From Phycisphaeraceae bacterium (GTDB taxonomy: Bacteria > Planctomycetota > Phycisphaerae > Phycisphaerales > UBA1924): DNA of 15,873 bases. Where the stretch lies: contig WUAK01000025.1 of NCBI GenBank assembly GCA_009827205.1, positions 1 through 15,873 of the forward strand, read 5' to 3'. Each line of letters starts with the position of its first letter. The first letter of the stretch is position 1. The position numbers and the translations under genes were made by a program. Below are positions 1-7,111 of this stretch, one piece after another. The notes beneath the pieces are model-generated. The model saw only the letters and a list, made by a program, of their open reading frames with translations, ran no database searches and was not told the DNA's origin.

Positions 1-749
1 GTGCTGGATTGAGTGCTCATGGCGCTGGCGGCGCTGACGATAGCGCCGAGTATCGAGACAACAACGACGGGGATGAGCACGGCGAAGGCAATCCTTACGG
101 CTCCTGCGGTTTTGGCGAGACCGGCATCGGGTAAGCGTTCGGCAAGCTTCTTGATATAGGCACAGGCGGCGAAGATGAAGATGGGACCGCACCCAAGGTT
201 CGCAAGGCTCGCAAGTGTGCTGACAAACGGGATGATGTTGCACATCCACAGACAGAAGACGGTGATGGCCATGCCGCGTGTGAGTCCTCGTGAGGAACTC
301 GTTGGGGCGGCGTGCATGTACCTCGGGTCGGGTGTGGTTGCGCGGATCCAGCCGACGAGCCAGACGATGCCCGAGGCGAGCAGGAGGCCGAGATAGACAA
401 GCAGTCCCAGCATCATGCCGACAATGGGGCCGTTGCCGCCGGCCAGGAGTCCGAGCTGTCCCATGAAGAAGAATGAGCCGAACATGGCGATGATGGCAAA
501 GACGACGAGGTACGCCGAGAGCAGAACGAGCGAAGCGCCGCTTGCGAGCCTGTTCACGTATGCGGGTCCTGCGTGGTAGACAGAGAACTCGATGATGGCT
601 TCTCGGCAGGGTGTGCCGCACTCGGGGCAACTGTCGCTGGCTTTCAGCCCGGCGAGACAGTATCCGCAGGTAGGGCAGATGGTTTGCGGGCCGAGCGGCT
701 TATCGGAGAAGGTTGGTGCGGCTGCTTCTGCGAGATTCATGCACTGCAT
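1..749 (-). CDS. Zinc-ribbon multi-pass membrane protein, 3' end beyond the window
   Basis: I translated this frame by hand; it stays open from 749 to the left edge (249 codons, no stop), so the C-terminus is missing. The N-terminus carries a CPTC ... CPEC zinc ribbon (Cys 25, 28, 41, 44). Hydrophobic stretches follow at about 71-98, 108-136, 160-198 and 218-243, so the protein is probably an inner-membrane protein with a small cytoplasmic zinc-binding head. It is related to the gene just upstream (759-1676): both have the CGY(x)LxGL ribbon, a WLVGW segment and a TPDP motif soon after it. The gap between the two is 9 bases, so they probably share a transcript. The start is uncertain: ATG at 749 or in-frame ATG at 740, neither with a clear Shine-Dalgarno. 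The function is unknown; the zinc ribbon could serve protein or nucleic-acid contacts. Confidence 0.8.
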   Translation of the reverse strand, partial: MQCMNLAEAAAPTFSDKPLGPQTICPTCGYCLAGLKASDSCPECGTPCREAIIEFSVYHAGPAYVNRLASGASLVLLSAYLVVFAIIAMFGSFFFMGQLGLLAGGNGPIVGMMLGLLVYLGLLLASGIVWLVGWIRATTPDPRYMHAAPTSSSRGLTRGMAITVFCLWMCNIIPFVSTLASLANLGCGPIFIFAACAYIKKLAERLPDAGLAKTAGAVRIAFAVLIPVVVVSILGAIVSAASAMSTQSS

Positions 750-758
750 CGTATCAGA

Positions 759-1676
759 TCATGCGTTTGCTGAGATGGTTGCTTTATGGATGATGCGGAG
801 GTGTTTGGTGACGCGGAGTGTTGTGTAGAGGCTCTGTGCAAAGACAACGACAGGAAGAAAGTAGAGCACTCTGTACGCCCATCTCGCGGCGATATCGTTA
901 TTCGTCAACGAACGCCCAGTGTGGTACGCGATATCGTTGGCCAGAGCGGGGTTACGGCTCGCGGTTGCTACGAGAATGGTGACTACACACCCCGCGACGA
1001 TCGCGATCGCGAAGTAATTGAACAATCTGTAATACCTGATGGATCGGGCAAGCTTCGAGTCGGGCACGCAGCTGGCGATCTTCAGATACAGGTTTGATGA
1101 GCCGTGGACGAAACAGGCAGCCGCGATCGTGAACACTGTAAACAAGAGCAGCTTCTCGGCGAAGAACACACCGAGGATCAGGCTGTATAAGAATCCCAAC
1201 GCGGCGAGCAACCAGATAGCAAGCTTGGTCAGAAATTGGGTTTCTTCTTCGGGATTTGGGTCGGGTGTGCGATTCTTTTTCGAGAGGCTTGTCAGCCAGC
1301 CTACCAACCAGATTGGTACGGCAATGGGTGTGCAAAGAGCCGCTACCCAAGGCAGTGTGTACTGAAAGAACTCGTACACGCGGTACAGTTGCGGCTCATA
1401 ATTTGGGTACGAGTCGAGAAGCCATGAATACAAATCGCGGAAGTAATACAGATTAAATACGCGGATTAGTGCAAAGATAAAGAGAACCGCGTACGAGATC
1501 GCGATGAGCCATGATCCGGCTCTAAGACGGGTGATTCGTCCGGGCAGGAGTGACGGGATCACGGTTGTTGCTTTGGTTGAGCTGCACTCGGGGCACTCTT
1601 TGCCTTGTGGCAATCCAGAGAGCAGGTAGCCGCACTTCGTGCACAGGCGGAGTCGTGTCTGGGAATCACGTTCCAT
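759..1676 (-). CDS. Zinc-ribbon multi-pass membrane protein
   Basis: The 305-residue product begins with a zinc ribbon (CTKC at 12-15, CPEC at 28-31). Hydrophobic stretches follow at about 55-75, 106-130, 150-192, 218-238 and 268-284. This suggests a cytoplasmic metal-binding head on a membrane domain of about five or six helices. I do not recognise a named family. It is a paralogue of the partial gene downstream (shared CGYxLxGL, WLVGW and TPDP), and lies 39 bases after the stop of ubiX on the same strand. Its base composition looks lower in GC than its neighbours: by hand count 1441-1500 has 23 G+C of 60, whereas 2521-2580 has 43 of 60. That may mean relaxed selection or a different origin. 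The function is unknown. Confidence 0.85.
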   Translation of the reverse strand: MERDSQTRLRLCTKCGYLLSGLPQGKECPECSSTKATTVIPSLLPGRITRLRAGSWLIAISYAVLFIFALIRVFNLYYFRDLYSWLLDSYPNYEPQLYRVYEFFQYTLPWVAALCTPIAVPIWLVGWLTSLSKKNRTPDPNPEEETQFLTKLAIWLLAALGFLYSLILGVFFAEKLLLFTVFTIAAACFVHGSSNLYLKIASCVPDSKLARSIRYYRLFNYFAIAIVAGCVVTILVATASRNPALANDIAYHTGRSLTNNDIAARWAYRVLYFLPVVVFAQSLYTTLRVTKHLRIIHKATISANA

Positions 1677-1715
1677 CGTGATCAGCGTAACAAGGTGGCC
1701 GGGGTGATCGTGGGC

Positions 1716-2324
1716 TTAGCCCTGCCAGCGGGTCTCGAGCGAGTGCTGGACATCGAGCAGGTCGAGGACCTTGCCGACGGTGAAGTCGACGATGTCGCCC
1801 ACGGTCTGTGGGTGCAGGTAGAACCCCGGGTTGGTCGGGCAGATGGTGGCGCCGGCGAGCGTGAGTGTGCGCATGTTCTCGATGTCGATGAGGTTTAGCG
1901 GCGACTCGCGGTGGCAGATGATGAGCTTGCGCCGCTCTTTGAGCGTGACCATCGCGGCCCGGGTCAGCAGGTTTGATCCTGCGCCGGAGGCGATCGCGCC
2001 GAGGCTTGTTGAGCTGCAGGGGATGACGACCATGCCGTCGTGGAGGAAGCTGCCCGAGGCGATGACGGCACCGACGTCCTTGTTGGGGTGGCAGATGAGC
2101 TTGTAGGCGTACGAGCCGTCGCGCCCGATGAGTTCGGGGAGGACGTTCTCTGGGGTGATCTTCTTGATGCCGGCCTCTTCGAAGAGGAGGCGCTGGCCGT
2201 ACTCGGAGACGACGAGGTGGACCTCGGCCCCTGTCTGGAGGATGAGTTCGAGTGTTCGGAGGGCGTACGCGGCGCCGCTGGCGCCGGAAATGCCTACCAC
2301 GTAACGTTTGGGTCGGTCGCTCAC
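1716..2324 (-). CDS. ubiX: Flavin prenyltransferase UbiX
   Basis: The 202-residue protein matches UbiX, which attaches a dimethylallyl group to reduced FMN to make prenylated FMN, the cofactor of UbiD-type (de)carboxylases. Visible motifs are GISGASGA (11-18), IPCSSTSLGAIASG (101-114), LKERR (128-132), HRESPL (138-143) and PTNPGFY (163-169). Positions E49, K129, R139, E140 and Y169 fall on the numbering I recall for the Pseudomonas enzyme's active site; position 185 is Lys where I recall Arg. No UbiD partner lies in this window. The start is GTG at 2324: an in-frame TGA lies at 2328-2330, so no longer start is possible. There is no evident Shine-Dalgarno, and an out-of-frame ATG sits at 2331-2329. 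Two membrane-protein genes follow on the same strand. Confidence 0.95.
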   Translation of the reverse strand: MSDRPKRYVVGISGASGAAYALRTLELILQTGAEVHLVVSEYGQRLLFEEAGIKKITPENVLPELIGRDGSYAYKLICHPNKDVGAVIASGSFLHDGMVVIPCSSTSLGAIASGAGSNLLTRAAMVTLKERRKLIICHRESPLNLIDIENMRTLTLAGATICPTNPGFYLHPQTVGDIVDFTVGKVLDLLDVQHSLETRWQG

Positions 2325-2464
2325 GGTTCATGGTAGGGTTCGCCCGCAAACGGGGTGTGGATGCGGTGTTGGCAAGTGGGGCGGCGGGGCATCAGGTGGC
2401 GTAGAGTGGGTGGACTCCGCGAGGAGCGCGGCGGGAGAAACGGAATTCGGTGGGAGCGACCGGC
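2325..2464. other. Divergent intergenic region between ubiX and the lipoprotein gene
   Basis: These 140 bases separate ubiX (minus strand) from the lipoprotein-pyrB pair (plus strand), so both promoters should lie here. I see no convincing -35/-10 pair for either direction. The GGGAG at 2452-2456 is the likely ribosome-binding site for the ATG at 2465. A GTG at 2450 is in frame and could give five extra residues. Confidence 0.5.
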
Positions 2465-3142
2465 ATGAAGCGAACGAACGGACTTATTCGGAACACAAAG
2501 AGGGCGATCCTGGCAGCAGGGGCGGCAAGCGTCCTGGCGGCTGCGGCGGGGTGCCTGAACTACAGCAACTACCCGCCCGAGCCCGGGACGACGTGGATCA
2601 ACGCGCGGGACACGGCCTCGATCCGTGAGCCAATGGCCAAGGCGCTCAAGCACGTGATCGAGCAGGACATCGCCGACCAGACGAACCTGAATCTGCCAGC
2701 CGACGGCGCACTCGTGGCGATCAACATCCCCGGCGGGATCGCGCCGGAGAGCTACCGCTGGGTTGCGGCCAACGCGGGCGGCCGGGCGGCGCCGCTGTCT
2801 GAGGGCGGTTCGACCGCGGGCTTGCCGATCTACCACATAGGGCAGGTCCGTATCCGAGGTCGTGATGTGCGTGTGGATGTGCTGAGGCCCATCACTGGTC
2901 TTGAGCAGAATGTGTCGAACCCGGTGTACGTCGGTGTTGAGGTCTGGATGGAAGGCTCGACAGGGACGAGGCAGATCGATCGCACACGCTGGCGTGAGGT
3001 TGGCACGCTCGATGCGCCCGAGCTCTTCACGATCGAGAGCATCGAGGAGGCGTTCACGGCGCGCACCGAGCCCGAGGCCGAGGAGCCAGCTGAGGGTGTT
3101 GATGAGACCCCTGTCGAAGATTCCGCTGAGAACGGGGGCTGA
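2465..3142 (+). CDS. Predicted lipoprotein, unknown function, coupled to pyrB
   Basis: From the ATG at 2465 the protein has 225 residues. It starts with a basic segment, a hydrophobic run and a lipobox-like AAGC ending at Cys30, as expected for a signal peptidase II substrate. The mature part has no repeat or motif I recognise. Around residues 125-165 it alternates charged and hydrophobic residues in a beta-like pattern, and the C-terminus (about 200-225) is rich in Glu. The stop TGA (3140-3142) shares its A with the pyrB ATG (3142), which favours translational coupling. The ATG start is preferred over GTG at 2450 because GGGAG at 2452-2456 is well spaced. A lipoprotein has no obvious role in pyrimidine synthesis, so the pairing may only reflect shared expression. 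Confidence 0.85.
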   Translation: MKRTNGLIRNTKRAILAAGAASVLAAAAGCLNYSNYPPEPGTTWINARDTASIREPMAKALKHVIEQDIADQTNLNLPADGALVAINIPGGIAPESYRWVAANAGGRAAPLSEGGSTAGLPIYHIGQVRIRGRDVRVDVLRPITGLEQNVSNPVYVGVEVWMEGSTGTRQIDRTRWREVGTLDAPELFTIESIEEAFTARTEPEAEEPAEGVDETPVEDSAENGG

Positions 3143-4125
3143 TGGCGCACACGGTTGATCACAGCAAACACCTGATCGAGCTTGCGAGCATTGATCGCGA
3201 GCGGATTGTTGGTTTGCTGAAGCTCGCCCGTTCGTACGACGACGGCGCCGGTATGCCCAGGCTCGATACTGCTCTGCGGTCGAAGCTTTCGGGCAAGAAC
3301 GTGTGCAATCTGTTCTTCGAGGATTCGACGCGGACGCGTGTGAGCTTCTCGCTCGCGGCAGGCAATCTCGGCGCGACGGTGACGAACCTCACGGGTGCAG
3401 GGTCGAGTGTTGCCAAGGGCGAGTCGCTGATTGACACGGCGGTGACGGTCGAAGCCGCGGGCGGGCACGCGTTGATCGTTCGCAGCGGCGCACCGGGCGC
3501 AGCGCAGAGCATCGCCTCGCATGTCGGCGTGCCCGTGATCAACGCGGGCGACGGGACGCATGAGCACCCGACGCAGAGTCTGCTCGATGTGTACGCGTTG
3601 GCGACCGCTTTGGGCGGAGGGCGCGAGGAATCGTTCGATCTCTCGGGTCTGACGGTCGGGATCGTGGGCGACATCGCGAGCTCACGCGTCGCGCGCTCCG
3701 ACATCGCGGCGATGACCAAGCTTGGCGCAAGAGTCGTGTGCGTCGGGCCTGTGCAGATGGCGCCCAAGTCGCTCGGGGTGCTCGGGTGCGAGGTGTCGAG
3801 CGATCTGGACGGCGTGATCGGTGAACTCGATGCGGTGCAGATGCTCAGGATCCAGTTCGAGCGGCACGGCTCGGGAGGCAAGAAGCCGAGCAGCCCGCCC
3901 GGTGTCGGGTCGGTGCGCGAGTACCGGTCGTTGTACGCGCTCACGGAGAGCCGGGCTGAGCGGATGAAGTCTGGCGCGGTCGTAATGCACCCAGGCCCGA
4001 TGAACCGCGGACTGGAGATTGACGGCGTGGTCTCCGACGGCCCCAGATCGCTGATCAGGAAGCAGGTTTCAGCCGGGACACTGGTCCGGATGGCGGTGCT
4101 TGCGGAGCTCTTAGGAGCCGATTGA
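3142..4125 (+). CDS. pyrB: Aspartate carbamoyltransferase, catalytic subunit
   Basis: PyrB joins carbamoyl phosphate and L-aspartate to give N-carbamoyl-aspartate, the committed step of pyrimidine synthesis in the cytoplasm. The 327 residues match the family's usual length. Visible motifs are the carbamoyl-phosphate loop DSTRTRVSF (61-69), the KGES segment (92-95) with its catalytic-loop Lys, the HEHPTQSLLD region (140-149), a GDI..SRVARS segment (176-186) and HPGPMNRG (283-290). The usual His of the HSRVARS block is Ser here (position 180), a small oddity given Bacillus-type enzymes as I recall them. No PyrI, PyrC or PyrR gene adjoins. The start ATG overlaps the stop of the lipoprotein gene by one base, so translation is probably coupled. 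Confidence 0.96.
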   Translation: MAHTVDHSKHLIELASIDRERIVGLLKLARSYDDGAGMPRLDTALRSKLSGKNVCNLFFEDSTRTRVSFSLAAGNLGATVTNLTGAGSSVAKGESLIDTAVTVEAAGGHALIVRSGAPGAAQSIASHVGVPVINAGDGTHEHPTQSLLDVYALATALGGGREESFDLSGLTVGIVGDIASSRVARSDIAAMTKLGARVVCVGPVQMAPKSLGVLGCEVSSDLDGVIGELDAVQMLRIQFERHGSGGKKPSSPPGVGSVREYRSLYALTESRAERMKSGAVVMHPGPMNRGLEIDGVVSDGPRSLIRKQVSAGTLVRMAVLAELLGAD

Positions 4126-4161
4126 TTCCGGGTTCTTGTGAAACAGGACAAAAACGTCTCT

Positions 4162-4186
4162 GCATACCGATCCGTTCCGGGTATGC
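4162..4186. promoter_or_regulatory. Seven-base inverted repeat downstream of pyrB
   Basis: GCATACC (4162-4168) and GGTATGC (4180-4186) form a perfect 7-bp inverted repeat with an 11-base spacer. It lies in the 125-base gap between pyrB and the cysteine-rich gene. No T-run follows, so it does not look like a rho-independent terminator. It could be an operator, or chance. A TATAGAT at 4192-4198 could be a -10 element, but I see no matching -35 box. Confidence 0.25.
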
Positions 4187-4250
4187 TGCCGTATAGATAG
4201 GTGGTCCGGCGCGTTCTGTGCCGGCTGGTGGCAGCAGATACGGGGAAGCG

Positions 4251-4712
4251 ATGCGGGAGCTCGTGGAATCCAGAAGCGTGGTCGGCGTATTGATCGCGCT
4301 GTACGTCTGCGCGAGCCTGGCTGCCATCCCTGTGCCGAGGCCGATCGCGAGTTTCATGTCTGACATCGGCATCTCGCTTGCGAGCACGCCCGATGAAACG
4401 GGCTGCTCTTGCGGCACGGCTTCGACGTGTTCGACCAGCGGTTCGTGCTGCTGTGCTCCCAAAGCGCTGACGAACGACGAGCCCGTGACGATCGCCGAGG
4501 GCGAGGGTCAGGGCTTCGAGCTGATGGCGATCAGCTGCACACCCGAACTGAAGTGGTTCCTTGCTGCGGTGCCCCCCGTGTTCACGGCGGGCAAGAGCGG
4601 CATGATCAATCTCGACGCGCTCAGGGGCGAAGAGCTCGTGGCGTACGTCGACGAGATGCATTCACTGAACAAGCTTGATATTGCTTCGCCGCCTCCGCGA
4701 ATGAACGCCTGA
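4251..4712 (+). CDS. Small cysteine-rich protein with an N-terminal membrane or signal segment
   Basis: The 153-residue product starts at ATG 4251, preceded by GGGGAAG at 4241-4247; a GTG at 4218 would add 11 residues but lacks such a site. Residues 10-28 form one hydrophobic segment, either a signal peptide or an anchor. A cluster C-x-C-x5-C-x5-CCC follows (Cys 52, 54, 60, 66, 67, 68), with one more Cys at 96. The rest is mixed, with a proline-rich end. Tandem Cys triplets of this kind can bind metal or form disulfides if exported, but I recognise no family. It stands alone between pyrB and the pseudopilin, with 89 bases before the latter. Confidence 0.75.
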   Translation: MRELVESRSVVGVLIALYVCASLAAIPVPRPIASFMSDIGISLASTPDETGCSCGTASTCSTSGSCCCAPKALTNDEPVTIAEGEGQGFELMAISCTPELKWFLAAVPPVFTAGKSGMINLDALRGEELVAYVDEMHSLNKLDIASPPPRMNA

Positions 4713-4801
4713 TCTCCGCGATTTGTTGTTCATTCGACCGGAAGGTATCCAGGCCGGGTTGTTTGCGCTGTGCGTGAGCGGTCGGTATCGGAGGCGAAGA
4801 C

Positions 4802-5554
4802 GTGGTACGCACAAGGCGAGCCCAAGGTTTCACGTTGATCGAGCTGTTGGTGGTCATCGCGATTATCGCGCTGCTCATCGGGATTCTTCTGCCGGCGCTC
4901 GGCGCAGCGCGAACGCGCGCCCGCGGCGTGCTGGCGATGTCCAAGCTGCGCGATCTCGGGATGGCCAGCACGTTCTACTCGGACGTGAACAAGGGCAGGA
5001 TCCAGAACTCGTCGCACTCGGCCGGTTTCAACTGGTTCGAGAACGGGTTCCCGTGGAACTTTGCCCTGTATGAGTACTTCGCCGACGCTCCGTTTGATCC
5101 GCTCGATCCGCCCGATGAGGGCGCTTGGTTGAGTGTCGTCAACGAGCACTACCGCTCACCCCTGGACCGCCGGGTTCAGGAGGAAGGCGAGCGGCCGGTG
5201 ACCTCTCTTCCGGTCAACAGCTTTGGTCAGAGTGTGTACTTCGAGCTTCAGTGGCGCGAGATCGGATCCGCGCGGGGCGGCGATGAGGGCAGGCCCTACA
5301 GGTACAGGCGGTCGATCATCAGGCCGAGCGAGACGATCATGTTCGCTTCGCTCGCGCAGGATGCCGACGAGCCCGACCACCACATGGCACACTTCTGGAA
5401 GAACAACAACGCCGCCAACGAATCCGTAGCCATCGACCGGTTCGCGCCGGGTGAGGGGTACGTGTTCGTAGACGGCCACGCGGAGGTCGAATCGTTCGAC
5501 GACACCTTCGACCCCGAGCGCAAACGGGATCTCTGGGATCCCAGGGGCTGGTAA
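4802..5554 (+). CDS. Orphan pseudopilin-like protein (prepilin N-terminal methylation motif)
   Basis: The product has 250 residues and a class-III signal, RAQGFTLIELLVVIAIIALL (6-25). Prepilin peptidase would cut after Gly9 and methylate Phe10; Glu14 is the conserved Glu+5. A globular domain follows, and GYVFVDGHAEVESF (219-232) matches the 'VDGH' block found near the end of many planctomycete pseudopilins (the H-x9-DG / DUF1559-like group, as I recall). No secretion ATPase, GspD or peptidase gene lies nearby, so it must use machinery encoded elsewhere. The start is GTG at 4802, with GGAGG at 4790-4794 placed seven bases upstream. Confidence 0.88.
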   Translation: MVRTRRAQGFTLIELLVVIAIIALLIGILLPALGAARTRARGVLAMSKLRDLGMASTFYSDVNKGRIQNSSHSAGFNWFENGFPWNFALYEYFADAPFDPLDPPDEGAWLSVVNEHYRSPLDRRVQEEGERPVTSLPVNSFGQSVYFELQWREIGSARGGDEGRPYRYRRSIIRPSETIMFASLAQDADEPDHHMAHFWKNNNAANESVAIDRFAPGEGYVFVDGHAEVESFDDTFDPERKRDLWDPRGW

Positions 5555-5605
5555 GCCCGGGCGGCGCTCGTACAAGACTTGTTGTTTCTGATTCATGAGC
5601 TATGA

Positions 5606-5625
5606 CCGGGCCTCTGTATGCCCGG
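5606..5625 (+). promoter_or_regulatory. Leader hairpin abutting the ribosome-binding site
   Basis: CCGGGC (5606-5611) and GCCCGG (5620-5625) form a perfect 6-bp stem with an 8-base loop. The right arm runs straight into the purine-rich ribosome-binding site GGAGAGAAGAGAG (5624-5636) of the gene at 5643. It could modulate translation or mRNA stability. Confidence 0.4.
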
Positions 5626-5642
5626 AGAGAAGAGAGCTAGTT

Positions 5643-6272
5643 ATGTTCAAGACTGCTTGTGTTGTTTCTGTAGTTGCGATCGCGGGATCGGCTCAGTCAC
5701 AGGTCTGGCCCCAGTTTGAAGGCGCCATGAAGCACGTGCTGATCACGTTCGACGGCACAAATGTTGGTGTAGAGGTTGATAACTTGATCAACCCGGAGCC
5801 TACACCGCTTCCAATGGTGAACTACGGCGATGCTCACACAGCGCCCGCTGATGTGCTGGACGGGATGTACATCTCAAGCCAGTATGGTTTCTTGCCCGAC
5901 GGGCTGATCTCTTTGCCTCAGGACGCTGCTATCTGGGTCGAGATGACGAGCTCGACACCAGGACTTGAGATCTACGAGGGCGGGAGGCGCATGATGCGCG
6001 CCGACCACACCTACGCGCCGGTCTTCGGTACCGACGGCTCCGACGCGGCATGGCAATGGGACGGCAACATGCACCACCCTTGGGTCGCGGCGCCTGCGCT
6101 CGGTGATTACGAGGCGATCTTTGAGGTGTATATCGGTGATGCCGTCACTGGTGCGAGGCTCTCGGGCTACGTGTCCGACGAGGTGACACTCGATTGGGTT
6201 GCGATTCCTTCGCCTGCTTCGGCGAGCCTGCTCGGGCTCGCGGGTGTAGCCGCGCTGCGCCGCCGCCGCTGA
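5643..6272 (+). CDS. Exported protein of unknown fold with a PEP-CTERM-like tail
   Basis: From ATG 5643 the protein has 209 residues. A signal peptide occupies 1-20 (probable cut SQSQ|VW or nearby). A domain of about 160 residues (25-187) is shared with the next gene: both have GAM.H.LI near the start, APxxGTDGS, WQW and a final TLDW/MLEW strand. The C-terminus reads PSPAS, then a hydrophobic stretch, then RRRR, the layout of a PEP-CTERM-type sorting signal recognised by an exosortase; here PSP replaces the usual PEP. The start is chosen because the purine-rich site at 5624-5636 precedes it, whereas the longer reading from 5595 lacks a signal peptide at its start. The function of the shared domain is unknown. 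Confidence 0.85.
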   Translation: MFKTACVVSVVAIAGSAQSQVWPQFEGAMKHVLITFDGTNVGVEVDNLINPEPTPLPMVNYGDAHTAPADVLDGMYISSQYGFLPDGLISLPQDAAIWVEMTSSTPGLEIYEGGRRMMRADHTYAPVFGTDGSDAAWQWDGNMHHPWVAAPALGDYEAIFEVYIGDAVTGARLSGYVSDEVTLDWVAIPSPASASLLGLAGVAALRRRR

Positions 6273-6297
6273 TTGTGAGATTCCTTTTTCGCTGCCG

Positions 6298-6321
6298 CTC
6301 GGCCGGTGAGAGCCGGCCGGG
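6298..6321 (+). promoter_or_regulatory. Strong hairpin between the two paralogous exported-protein genes
   Basis: CGGCCGG (6300-6306) pairs with CCGGCCG (6313-6319) across a 6-base loop; a T-G wobble and a C-G pair extend it to nine base pairs. No T-run follows on either strand, so it is more likely an mRNA processing or stabilising element, or a weak terminator, than a classic one. Confidence 0.4.
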
Positions 6322-6361
6322 CGGATTCAAGAGACATGATTTACTGACAGGAGAACGCACG

Positions 6362-7066
6362 ATGATGCGGCAACTGATCTTGGCAACGGCTGTTTCGATG
6401 TTCGCGGGCGCGGGTGCTGCGCAGGCTCCAAACCTAGGCGGAGCGATGCTCCACATCCTGATCGAACAGGACGGCGACGGTCTTGTGCTTGAGTACGAGA
6501 CCCCGGTAAGCGGACCTATCGAGCTGTTCCTGTATCCGGGTGAGATGTACAACGGTGCTGCGTCTGTGCTCGACGAGACGTACTACAGCGGGCGTTACGG
6601 CTGGCTCGCCAATGGGTTCTTCAACCTGCCGGCGGGTTCGGGTGTGTTTGTTGAGAACCTGGGCACGACAGCGGGGCTCAGTGTGTACGACGCGTTCAGT
6701 TATGCGCCGATCCTCGGCACAGACGGGTCGAGTGATATCTGGCAGTGGTCGGGCCAGATGACGCACAACTGGTATTCGGCGACAGAGCCGGGCGTGTATA
6801 GCGCTTCGTACCGCGTGTATGTGGGCAACGCGACGACCCAGGAGCCTCTTGCTGGGTGGGAGGCTGCTGAGATCATGCTGGAGTGGTTCGTCCCGTTCGA
6901 CTGCGTCGCGGATGTGAACGGTGACGGGATGCTCTCGCCGACGGACTTTACGGCGTGGATCAACGCGTACAACAACAGCGACCCCGAGTGTGACCAGAAC
7001 GGCGACGGCTCGTGCACACCGACGGACTTCACAGCCTGGATCTCGAATTACAACGCCGGGTGCTGA
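6362..7066 (+). CDS. Exported protein with GC-type dockerin, paralogue of the preceding gene
   Basis: From ATG 6362 the protein has 234 residues, with AGGAGA at 6349-6354 as ribosome-binding site. Residues 1-21 form a signal peptide. Residues about 26-178 match the unknown domain of the gene at 5643: GAMLHILI, APILGTDGSSDIWQW, a VYVGNATTQ strand and IMLEW. The C-terminus is a dockerin: DVNGDGMLSPTD (184-195) and DQNGDGSCTPTD (211-222) are two calcium-binding loops, each followed by FTAWI, and the protein ends NYNAGC. Dockerins bind cohesins in cellulosomes; in Phycisphaerae this GC-ending form is thought to act in surface attachment (from memory). No cohesin is visible here. Frame-open sequence upstream to 6194 is not coding: it crosses the end of the previous gene and has no signal peptide. 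Confidence 0.9.
   Translation: MMRQLILATAVSMFAGAGAAQAPNLGGAMLHILIEQDGDGLVLEYETPVSGPIELFLYPGEMYNGAASVLDETYYSGRYGWLANGFFNLPAGSGVFVENLGTTAGLSVYDAFSYAPILGTDGSSDIWQWSGQMTHNWYSATEPGVYSASYRVYVGNATTQEPLAGWEAAEIMLEWFVPFDCVADVNGDGMLSPTDFTAWINAYNNSDPECDQNGDGSCTPTDFTAWISNYNAGC
6902..7066 (+). repeat. Dockerin DNA module, copy 1
   Basis: This 165-base segment, ending in the stop codon, matches 8630-8794 at 161 of 165 positions by hand alignment. From 6911 onward, 154 of 156 bases are identical, and the two differences are synonymous third positions. The flanking sequences are unrelated. Confidence 0.95.
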
Positions 7067-7111
7067 ATTTATTCGTTGTAGTTCAAGGGATCTGTCACTA
7101 AGGTTGGCTCT

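Noticed and set aside
95..400. A 101-codon minus-strand frame at the left edge
   Set aside because: It is another frame of the same DNA as the partial zinc-ribbon membrane protein, which has coherent motifs and hydrophobic segments.
1666..2349. A 227-codon minus-strand frame overlapping ubiX
   Set aside because: Extreme Arg, Pro and His content and complete overlap with the well-supported ubiX frame.
3159..4661. A 500-codon open frame on the minus strand
   Set aside because: It lies antisense to pyrB and the cysteine-rich gene, is rich in Arg, Ser and Pro, shows no family motifs, and pyrB is certain.
5572..5582. ACAAG-A-CTTGT odd palindrome after the pseudopilin gene
   Set aside because: Too short, and a one-base loop cannot form a hairpin; likely chance.
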